From Branchiostoma floridae (Eukaryota > Chordata > Leptocardii > Amphioxiformes > Branchiostomatidae), in NCBI RefSeq assembly GCF_000003815.2, contig NC_049982.1, positions 19,022,240-19,045,578 of the forward strand: 23,339 nucleotides of DNA, given 5' to 3'. A program made the translations under genes and the position numbers. Positions within the stretch are counted from its first letter, which is position 1, and every line of letters starts with the position of its first letter. Below are positions 1-6,597 of this stretch, in pieces. A model generated the notes under the pieces. That model was not told the DNA's origin and did no database searches. It worked only from the letters and a program-made list of their open reading frames with translations.

Positions 1-836
1 GCAGCTGCCATTGGACCTACACGAAGTTCCCCTGCAGATTGCATACACTATCCGTTAGCTCTACTCGTGGCAACACCTACACGAAGTTCCCCTGCAGATT
101 GCATACACGATCCGTTAGCTCTACTCGTGGCAACACCTACACGAAGTTCCCCTGCAGATTGCATACACTATCCGTTAGCTCTACTCGTGACAATACCTAC
201 ACGAAGTTCCCCTGCAGATTGCGTACACTATCCGTTAGCTCTACTCGTGGCAACACCTACACGAAGTTCCCCTGCAGATTGCATACACTATCCGTTAGCT
301 CTACTCGTGGCAACACCTACACGAAGTTCCCCTGCAGATTGCGTACACTATCCGTTAGCTCTACTCGTGGCACTACCTACACGAAGTTCCCCTGCAGATT
401 GCATACACTATCCGTTAGCTCTACTCGTGGCACTACCTACACGAAGTTCCCCTGCAGATTGCATACACTATCCGTTAGCTCTACTCGTGGCAATACCTAC
501 ACGAAGTTCCCCTGCAGATTGCATACACGATCCGTTAGCTCTACTCGTGGCAACACCTACACGAAGTTCCCCTGCAGATTGCATACACGATCCGTTAGCT
601 CTACTCGTGGCAACACCTACACGAAGTTCCCCTGCAGATTGCATACACGATCCGTTAGCTCTACTCGTGGCAACACCTACACGAAGTTCCCCTGCAGATT
701 GCATACACGATCCGTTAGCTCTACTCGTGGCAACACCTACACGAAGTTCCCCTGCAGATTACGTACACTTTCCGTTAGCTCTACACGTTTTCAATACCTA
801 CACGAAGTTCCCCTGCAGATTGCGTACACGATCCCA
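1..836. repeat. 60-bp minisatellite, 14 copies, derived from a coding exon end and its splice donor
   Basis: A 60-bp unit repeats with an exact 60-base step: the core acgaagttcccctgcagatt starts at 21, 81, 141 and so on to 741, then once more at 802 after a one-base shift. Copies differ at a few sites (cactatcc or cacgatcc; gcatac or gcgtac; caacacc, caatacc or cactacc), and copies between about 500 and 735 are the most uniform, which suggests recent local amplification. Each unit has a PstI site. On the minus strand each unit matches the last ~36 nt of the gene 1 exon at 798-935 (ending ...TSCR) plus ~24 nt of following intron, so every copy carries a GTAG|GTGTTG donor-like site. Because 60 is divisible by 3, all frames stay open for long distances and give spurious ORFs of about 294 residues. 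The left edge is cut by the window. Confidence 0.97.
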
Positions 837-935
837 TCCCCTGCGGTGGCGTCAGCTGCAGACCCGATGCTGGTCGCGCTGTCAGCTAGGATACTCTTAC
901 ACCTGCTGTCGTCACAGGCGTAAAAGCCGAGAAAC
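798..935 (-). CDS. Gene 1 exon F, flanked on both sides by minisatellites
   Basis: A 138-nt exon following acceptor CTATTCCTTGTTGTAG|GTTTCTC. It encodes FLGFYACDDSRCKSILADSA, TSIGSAADATAGDGIVY and AICRGTSCR. The probable donor is TGTAG|GTATTG at 798; without splicing the frame stops at 793-791. The next exon is beyond the left edge of the window. The 60-bp array begins within this exon's own 3' end. Confidence 0.65.
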
Positions 936-3900
936 CTACAACAAGGAATAGTCATACCTTCAAGTACCAGAGTTACCACCAAGTATTCATGTGTTCAAAA
1001 ATTCGTATTTTCCCAGAAATATAGTAGAGTGGGATTTGTTATCACCAAGCACGGTAGGGTCTTTGTTGGATAGTTTTAAAGAACATTACTTGCAGATAGA
1101 TTTGCAAAAGGTAGAAAAGCTAGGTGTAACAGGTCGTTCAGCGTAACAAAACCAGCTGCTGCCGCGCCGTGTGACTCCGAAGCTGGTGTGTTACGCAGAA
1201 GGGTGGTTATACCGGCTATATATATACAGATACAAAAGCTGGTGTATTACGCCGAAGGGTGGTTATAGCGGCTATATAGATACAGATACAGAAGCTGGTG
1301 TGTTACGTCGAAGGGCGGTTATACCGGCTATGCAGATACAGAAGTTGGTGTGTTACGCCAAAGGGCGGTTATACCGGCTATATAGATACAGAAGTTGGTG
1401 TGTTACACCAAGAACAGTTATAACAGATACAGATACAGAAGTTGGTGTGTTACGCCTAAGGGCGGTTATACCCGCTATATAGATACAGATACAGAAGCTG
1501 GTGTGTTACGCCGAAGGGTGGTTATACCGGCTATATAGATACAGATACAGAAGCTGGTGTGTTATGCCAAAGGGCGGTTATACCGGCTATATAGAAACAG
1601 ATACAGAAGCTGGTGTGTTACGCCGAAGGGCGGTTATACCGGCTACATAGATACAGATACAGAAGCTGGTGTGTTACGCCGAAGGACGGTTATACCGGCT
1701 ACATAGATACAGATACAGAAGCTGGTGTGTTACGCCGAAGGGTGGTTATACCGGCTATATAGAAACAGATGCAGANNNNNNNNNNNNNNNNNNNNNNNNN
1801 NNNNNNNNNNNNNNNNNNNNNNNNNNNNNNNNNNNNNNNNNNNNNNNNNNNNNNNNNNNNNNNNNNNNNNNNNNNNNNNNNNNNNNNNNNNNNNNNNNNN
1901 NNNNNNNNGGCGGTTATACCGGCTACATAGATACAGATACAGAAGCTGGTGTGTTACGCCGAAGGGAGGTTATACCGGCTATATAGATACAGATACAGAA
2001 GCTGGTGTGTTACGCCGAAGGGAGGTTATACCGGCTATATAGATACAGATACAGAAGCTGGTGTGTTACGCCGAAGGGAGGTTATACCGGCTATATAGAT
2101 ACAGATACAGAAGCTGGTGTGTTACGCTGAAGGGTGGTTATACCGGCTATATAGATACAGATACAGAAGCTGGTGTGTTACGCTGAAGGGCGGTTATACC
2201 GGCTATATAGATACAGATACAGAAGCTGGTGTGTTACGCCGAAGGGAGGTTATACCGGCTATATAGATACAGATACAGAAGCTGGTGTGTTACGCCGAAG
2301 GGAGGTTATACCGGCTATATAGATACAGATACAGAAGCTGGTGTGTTACGCTGAAGGGTGGTTATACCGGCTATATAGATACAGATGCAGAAGCTGGTGC
2401 GTTACGCCGAAGGGAGGTTATACCGGCTATATAGATACAGATACAGAAGCTGGTGTGTTACGCCGAAGGGCGGTTATACCGGCTATATAGATACAGATAC
2501 AGAAGCTGGTGTGTTACGCCGAAGGGCGGTTATACCGGCTATATAGATACAGATACAGAAGCTGGTGTGTTACGCTGAAGGGTGGTTATACTGGCTACAT
2601 AGATACAGATACAGAACCTGCTCCCAGACCCCGCTGTGGGGAACGCCAGGCGCGCCACGTCCCCTACTGCCCCCCAGGGGTTGCAGCCGAGCGCGTCGTT
2701 GATGTAGACATCGGAGTTGTAATCTGTAACGCACCTGAGGATGGAGGAAAAATTCCATCTTACAGACGTAGATTTGCAACGGCTTATAAATACATCTATT
2801 TGATTATGATATGATAACTGCGGATTGAATTCAGGATAGACGCTCAGAACAATTTACTTATGTATCATTCACTTTTGTTAATCTTTGTGAAATCCAACGT
2901 CAAAATTAGATATTCACTACAAACTACATTCATTTTATATGCTGCAATGGCTTCGCCTATTAGCTATAGAATGAGCAAGATTTTTTTTCCTTTTGATTAA
3001 ATCTAAATTTTATCTTGAACTGGTGCAAAGACTGTTAATGCGAAATGTTACGATCATAACTATTTTTGCGATAACAGTTTACCATGAAGCAATGTATTGG
3101 TCTCTTATGAAGTAGTAGTAGGCATCCTTCCATCTTTTCAGATGATTAATTGTAAAAGTATGCAATTCAGCCCGTGGCTGCCATATAGTTTTCCATGGAT
3201 CACATTGATCGAAAAAAAACCATTCATTCATTCATTCATTCATTCATTCATTCATTCATTCATTCATTCATTCATTCATTCATTCAGTACAGGCCCTAAA
3301 TAATCTACTCCAGTATAATAATAATAATCTGAAACACGTACTGAATAACAAAATTCTAAGATGTACAAAACCAAGTGTTTTATTCAACTGCAATCTGAAA
3401 CCTTTCTCAGGGAAACTCTAGCTGGTTCATGCTGCACTGCAATGTTAAAACTCTACGTTTCGGAATGCATCTGTAAGCAGCGACACCTATGCTGCAGTGT
3501 AATGTGAACCTGTCATCATTGCCCTGAGGAAGGTGACAATCACCCAAACGTTGGTTGAATAACACACTTGGGTATGTACAGGGAATTTTGTTATTCAGTA
3601 ACTTAGCAAACTAATAAAACTGTTCATTAATGAAATACTCACTGTTGAAAGCCTCCTCCCAGACTATAATGGGTCTCCCCACAGCCGGTGGGTCTGAGCC
3701 CGAAGTCTGCGCACAGGTTCTGGTAGTCCCTGCACCAGTTCTCGCTACCAGACAGTCCGTCAGCGGGAAGCTGCGCCTCGATGATCAGGAAGCCGAAGTT
3801 CTGGTAGACCTGATTTTTGGCGCGCAGAACAGTGAAGGCGTGAACCGCTCCTGTAGAAGGAATCACAAATGGGAAAAAATGAACCAAAATGATTATAAGA

Positions 3901-5425
3901 ATATATCTGTGTTGGTTTAAGTTATTCCAGATCAAAGTTAAACCATAACTTCCAACACAAATAATGGACTTGCCCAAATTTTTCATCGACCAACACCAGT
4001 TTTTGTCAAGGAAGATGAATAAAGAAATATGTGAGTAAATGGCCACCCACTGCCTCTGTGATGCCATCATTGAACACGTGACAGAGACGGAGGGCGCTAT
4101 AGACTTTCTGCACCTGCTCACCACGACACGTGTTGTAGCTGCATAACGTGGCGCCACAGAAGCGGTGAATTGCTCATTCCTTGGCAAAGACTAGTCTAAG
4201 AGTTAGTCCATTTTTAAAAGCTGAAAGCTACAGTTCAGGTTATTTTCAGTTTTCAGTCATGAAAGTTTCGTTTTCATGAACTGCTTGTGCCCATGATAAA
4301 GGTTACTTTGTACTATTAGTTAGCGTATGACGGCTTTGCTTAAAACTCTGTCTTAAAAACGTTTCTTACCTACGGGTCCCATATTTCCGGATCCGGATCC
4401 CAGGTCGGATGTAGTGGCTACAGTAGTGGTAGTCAGTTTAGTGGACCAAGGGTTCGTCATTTGTGAATCTAGTAAAGGCACATTCAAACAAATCTTTTTA
4501 GCTAAATGAATAACACTCTCACAGTGGAGGCCTTTTCTACAGAAACCTGCTGATATTCCACCTGCCACAAACTACACGTTACTATGTATTCGAGTCCTAT
4601 AATCATAAAATACTGTGCATATAGATTTTCTTCATAAAGTATGCAAGTTAAGTCCAAATTTGCATGCATGCTGAATATCATGGAAATCTGTCCTTCCCAT
4701 GTTCCGTTTTGCTTTTTGGAAGATTTTGGCCAGAATGCCCCTGCAGTTCCAGAGCAAGCCGCTAGGGGGCCCAAACATGCAACACTTCTTCCTTACACCA
4801 CAAGCTATCTGCCACCAAAAAAAATCAATACCATATAGCATGTCCAGCTCAAAAGATACAAAAAAATCATTTAGCTGCAGTACCAAGGTCACACACCAGG
4901 GGGCCCAAAATTGACCCTGACCTTTGTTTTACAACACCTGCCCACATACGAAATATCATAACGATCCATCCACAGGTTCTAGAGTTATGGTGACCACAAA
5001 GATCCAGAAACACAAACACACACACACACACAGACAGACAGACACTATACCTGGAAAAAGTTCTAAGTAAGAGTAGTTAGTTAAAACAAGGAGGTTAAAA
5101 GCAGAACTTCTCAAAATACCTCTGGCACAGAAGGCGTACTTGTCTTGCTGTCCAATACCGCCGACGCAAGAGGTTCCAAACTCTGCACCACAGGAGCCAC
5201 CATTACCCCAGTTGTGCATGAACTGGTACACGCCGTCCAGCTGTGAACAGCCGCCTGGACTAACACCACACAGCTGCTGGGATACTTCCATCATGGGGTT
5301 GCCACAGTCCGTCAAGCCTGTTTGGAAGCACGACGAGGAGGAATACTGGCAAGCGCTGTCCCCGGGACACGGCGTCACGTACCCCGCGGCCTCACACGTG
5401 GCCTTCACGTTGGCCGATGTCATCT
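798..5425 (-). CDS. Gene 1: secreted cysteine-rich protein, six exons visible, both ends missing
   Basis: Six minus-strand exons (5120-5425, 4370-4468, 4047-4172, 3643-3850, 2618-2734, 798-935) join into about 330 codons without a stop. Junction phases agree at every joint (1,1,1,2,2), which is strong internal support for the model. The product has two cysteine-rich modules. The first contains ATCEAAGYVTPCPGDSAC and GQQDKYAFCAR. A Thr/Ser/Gly-rich linker (TTTTVATTSDLGSGSG) follows. The second contains WCRDYQNLCADFGLRPTGCG, YNSDVYINDALGCNPWG and GFYACDDSRC. Evenly spaced cysteines and the linker suggest a disulphide-bonded extracellular protein. I associate such modules with expanded amphioxus secreted families, from memory only, and cannot name the family. 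No signal peptide is visible because the 5' end runs into the gap at 5426. The 3' end lies beyond position 1. The intron between the last two exons is a retrotransposon. Confidence 0.75.
938..1177 (+). pseudogene. 3' end of a CR1/jockey-like retrotransposon ORF (5'-truncated, frameshifted)
   Basis: This matches the C-terminal end of the reverse transcriptase ORF at 7056-8690 over its last ~60 codons. Readable pieces are TFKYQS, then after a one-base deletion near 980, VFKNSYFPRNIVEWDLLSPS, VGSLLDSFKE and KLGVTGRSA, with a stop at 1144-1146. In-frame insertions (+3 near 1087, +9 near 1112) show divergence from the other copy. The 3' UTR start (accagctgctgccgcgccg) matches as well. Orientation is opposite to gene 1. 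Confidence 0.9.
1178..2614 (+). repeat. 56-bp minisatellite made from a retrotransposon 3' terminus
   Basis: About 25 copies, counting the gap, of a 56-bp unit running gaagctggtgtgttacgccg, aagggcggttataccggcta, tatagatacagatacaga. The unit equals the final part of the 3' UTR plus two GATACA tail repeats of the CR1-like family, as seen as a single copy at 6951-7025 on the other strand. Early copies (1178-1480) are the most diverged and include a deleted one near 1410-1435; later copies are very uniform. An assembly gap occupies 1776-1908, so the true copy number is unknown. Confidence 0.96.
1776..1908. other. Assembly gap inside the 56-bp array
   Basis: A run of 133 N bases with array sequence on both sides. 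The declared length is not a multiple of 56, so the gap size should not be trusted as copy number. Confidence 1.
2618..2734 (-). CDS. Gene 1 exon E, ending at a retrotransposon border
   Basis: A 117-nt exon from acceptor CATCCTCAG|GTGCG to GGGAGCAG|GTTCTG. It encodes CVTDYNSDVYINDALGCNPW, then GAVGDVARLAFPTAGSGSR. The 3' border coincides with the tail of the CR1-like insertion. Reading on without splicing enters the antisense minisatellite and soon stops. Removing 936-2617 joins it in frame to exon F as GSGS-R-FLGFYACDD. Confidence 0.75.
2735..3220. other. Gene 1 intron, AT-rich, nothing recognised
   Basis: Part of the intron between exons D and E. I see no exon, RNA gene or transposon ends here, only ordinary AT-rich sequence. 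Confidence 0.6.
3221..3286. repeat. (CATT)n microsatellite
   Basis: About 16 uninterrupted CATT units in the intron between exons D and E. It produces a spurious Ser-Phe-Ile-His repeat ORF on the plus strand. Confidence 0.99.
3339..3602. mobile_element. Fold-back element with ~50-bp inverted ends and a hammerhead-like motif
   Basis: The left end tactgaataacaaaattc (3339 onward, continuing through gtacaaaaccaagtgttttattcaac to about 3388) is matched in reverse complement by 3553-3600 (gttgaataacacacttgggtatgtaca then gggaattttgttattcagta), with a few mismatches and small indels. The internal sequence includes ccctgaggaaggtgacaatc at 3522-3541. No clear target duplication is visible. The combination of long inverted ends and a CTGANGA-type core is reminiscent of Penelope-like element terminal repeats, but no reverse transcriptase is present. 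Confidence 0.65.
3524..3549 (+). ncRNA. Decayed hammerhead-ribozyme-like core
   Basis: CTGAGGA (3524-3530) is followed by a hairpin GGTGA-CAA-TCACC (3532-3544) and then CAAAC. This is the order of a hammerhead core (CUGANGA, stem II, GAAA), with the G of GAAA changed to C. No convincing stem I partner was found. If related to a ribozyme it is probably inactive here. Confidence 0.3.
3643..3850 (-). CDS. Gene 1 exon D: core of second cysteine-rich module
   Basis: A 208-nt exon with a strong acceptor (GATTCCTTCTACAG|GAGCGG) and a strong donor (CAACA|GTGAGTATT). It encodes AVHAFTVLRAKNQVYQNF, GFLIIEAQLPADGLSG, ENWCRDYQNLCADFGLRPTG and CGETHYSLGGGFQ. If not spliced, the frame would stop two codons later at TGA; the donor and the perfect phase fit to exon E favour splicing. 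An inverted-repeat element ends only about 40 bp beyond the donor. Confidence 0.8.
4047..4172 (-). CDS. Gene 1 exon C: start of second cysteine-rich module
   Basis: A 126-nt exon encoding HRFCGATLCSYNTCRG, QVQKVYSALRLCHVF and NDGITEAV. An in-frame TGA lies immediately upstream, so the acceptor must be the AG just before CAATTCACC at 4172. That acceptor has a poor pyrimidine tract. Two donors are possible: GTG G|GTGGCC at 4047, which fits the phase of the next exon, or GCA|GTGGGT at 4051, which does not. I chose 4047 on phase. Coding content is clear; the exact borders are less certain. Confidence 0.6.
4370..4468 (-). CDS. Gene 1 exon B: Thr/Ser/Gly linker
   Basis: A 99-nt exon between acceptor TTTACTAG|AT and donor CCCGTAG|GTAAGAAA. 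It starts with two bases and ends with one, exactly matching its neighbours. It encodes SQMTNPWSTKL, then TTTTVATTSD, then LGSGSGNMGPV: a cysteine-free, Thr/Ser/Gly-rich spacer of the kind that joins extracellular modules and may be O-glycosylated. The acceptor has only a modest pyrimidine tract. Confidence 0.65.
4469..5119. other. Gene 1 intron with repeat-derived sequence and a CA/CAGA microsatellite
   Basis: This stretch separates exons A and B. The phrase agggggcccaaa occurs twice (4764 and 4898), suggesting dispersed-repeat origin. A (CA)n run at 5011-5034 passes into (CAGA)n to 5044. No coding exon was found. Short ORFs on both strands show no protein character. Confidence 0.6.
5011..5044. 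repeat. (CA)n/(CAGA)n microsatellite
   Basis: A run of CA dinucleotides grading into CAGA units, within the gene 1 intron. Confidence 0.95.
5120..5425 (-). CDS. Gene 1 exon A: first cysteine-rich module
   Basis: Open for 306 nt from the gap edge at 5426 to a donor CCAGAG|GTATTTTG at 5120, leaving one base of a split codon. It encodes about 101 codons with about ten cysteines, including KATCEAAGYVTPCPGDSAC, LTDCGNPMMEVSQQLCG, WGNGGSCGAEFGTSCVGG and KYAFCAR. The GC-rich, cysteine-dense composition contrasts with the AT-rich flanks. The internal ATG next to the gap is not a credible start: the frame is already open across it and there is no leader. The upstream part is lost in the gap. Confidence 0.8.
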
Positions 5426-5591
5426 NNNNNNNNNNNNNNNNNNNNNNNNNNNNNNNNNNNNNNNNNNNNNNNNNNNNNNNNNNNNNNNNNNNNNNNNNNN
5501 NNNNNNNNNNNNNNNNNNNNNNNNNNNNNNNNNNNNNNNNNNNNNNNNNNNNNNNNNNNNNNNNNNNNNNNNNNNNNNNNNNNNNNNNNNN
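5426..5591. other. Assembly gap cutting gene 1 exon A
   Basis: 166 N bases. The left border lies inside open coding sequence of exon A, so part of the exon and its acceptor are lost. Confidence 1.
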
Positions 5592-5698
5592 TGTCCCAGA
5601 ACAGAAATCAGAGATTGACAGCGCCAAGGCCACGGCACATCACGAGAACACAGAATGGGCAACAGCACAAGCTGACTACTTGATGGAAGTAAGTGTGT
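5592..5698 (+). CDS. Possible plus-strand exon fragment at a gap edge
   Basis: The sequence from the gap to ATGGAA|GTAAGTG is open on the plus strand and reads VPEQKSEIDSAKATAHHENT then EWATAQADYLME, ending at a near-consensus donor (GTAAGT). The polar, Ala/Glu-rich, stop-free reading looks more protein-like than the minus-strand frames. No partner exon was found downstream, so this could be chance or sequence misplaced next to a gap. Confidence 0.25.
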
Positions 5699-6075
5699 CT
5701 ACTTACACCAGTACCACATTTTTTGAAAAATGCCCAGCCGGGCAGTTTGCGGGAATGGAAATCATGATACAAAAGAAGGCAAACATAAAAAATGACAAAA
5801 CAATAGTCATATGAGCATGAATCGTGTATGTCCATTGATATATACTTTTACTTTTCATTCCCGAAAACAATCTGGCCTGGTCCTGGTCTGGAATTATGAG
5901 CCTGGCATTAGCTCTGAGTGGATTGATGAAGAAATATTATGCGCACTCAAGCCCAGACTTAATTACTTAGATTGCCTATTCATGTTCTTGTTATACATTG
6001 TACCTTATGATATGAAGTCCCACTGGTGACATGGTTTCTTTGAAGCCTTCCTTTAGAGTTGGGCTTTAAGCCAAC
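5699..6075. other. Spacer between gene 1 and gene 2, nothing recognised
   Basis: No exon, RNA gene or repeat with clear ends was seen. Gene 1's promoter and gene 2's 3' end may lie here or in the adjacent gap, but no signal can be assigned. Confidence 0.5.
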
Positions 6076-6220
6076 GCCTCTGTGAAAATGAAAGCGTCCC
6101 AGACGACAAGACGCCCTTTGTGACAGGAGTTCTGTAGACAGCAAGGGATGGGCTCAGACGCGCTGAGACGCACTCACGCGGTGTTCAAACAATTTCAGAC
6201 GCTTTGATTTTCACAGAGGC
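6076..6220. mobile_element. 145-bp inverted-repeat (MITE-like) element
   Basis: The left end gcctctgtgaaaatgaaagc (6076-6098 with gtc) and the right end gacgctttgattttcacaga (6198-6220 with ggc) are inverted 23-bp repeats with one mismatch. There is no coding capacity. I cannot identify a target duplication, so the superfamily is unknown. Confidence 0.75.
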
Positions 6221-6392
6221 ACTTATGCCGTTTCCTCCCTAGGAAGGCTTGCCCCACTTTCTGAATGCCCTTGTGCATATGGGCTGAATATATCATCATT
6301 GCATTGGCATTAACAGTAAATATACCAACTTAATGACCTCCATAACAAAAAACCTGCTAAAATCTTCACACTACACAAGTACTCATCCTTAC

Positions 6393-6597
6393 TATGTCAG
6401 GCATGAACTCTCCAATCACATCCGTGGCCAGGTCCATGGTCCAGTCGTACGCTGCCCCGCGGTATATCGTGTCTCCCACCATGTCTGCTATGGCACCTTT
6501 TATAGCCTCCTCTGTGCCTTCTTGTACCACTTCTTCCATGATCTCTTCTGAAACATCTCGGATCAGTCTGGGATCAAAGGACTTCTCTGCAAAGTAC
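6393..6597 (-). CDS. Gene 2 last visible exon
   Basis: 205 nt from acceptor TTTTATTCCAAACAG|GTACTT to a likely donor GACATA|GTAAGG, completing the split Arg codon. It encodes YFAEKSFDPRLIRDVSEEIM, EEVVQEGTEEAIKGAIADMV, GDTIYRGAAYDWTMDLATDV and IGEFMPDI. Without splicing the frame adds eight residues and stops, so a terminal exon is also possible; no AATAAA was seen just downstream. The intron before it is about 4.2 kb and holds three transposons. Confidence 0.75.

Larger units (their letters stand above)
936..2617 (-). other. Candidate young intron made entirely of a retrotransposon insertion
   Basis: On the gene strand this interval starts GT (2617-2616) and ends AG (937-936). On the plus strand the insertion is flanked by aacct at 933-937 and 2615-2619, a 5-bp target duplication. 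Everything between the copies is the retrotransposon fragment and its amplified tail; no other intron sequence is left. Deleting the insertion plus one duplication restores AGC AGG TTT CTC in frame, and splicing at the two AG|GT sites gives the same mRNA. The acceptor pyrimidine tract is antisense retrotransposon sequence. Confidence 0.65.

Noticed and set aside
1-836. CRISPR array
   Set aside because: The whole 60-bp unit is repeated without unique spacers, and the surroundings are eukaryotic.
39-951. Two 294-residue plus-strand ORFs and a 78-residue minus-strand ORF in the 60-bp array
   Set aside because: They exist because the unit is 60 bp and lacks stops in several frames. All are perfect repeats of 20 residues in more than one frame, without a start context or domain.
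1171-2814. ORFs of about 100 residues in the 56-bp array
   Set aside because: Translations of a non-coding retrotransposon 3' UTR repeat; 56 is not a multiple of 3, and some include gap bases.
3097-3303. Plus-strand ORF with a HSFI repeat
   Set aside because: Produced by the CATT microsatellite.
5140-5814. 224-residue plus-strand ORF across the gap
   Set aside because: The left part is the antisense shadow of gene 1 exon A, and the middle is N bases. Only the 5592-5698 part is kept as a low-confidence exon.
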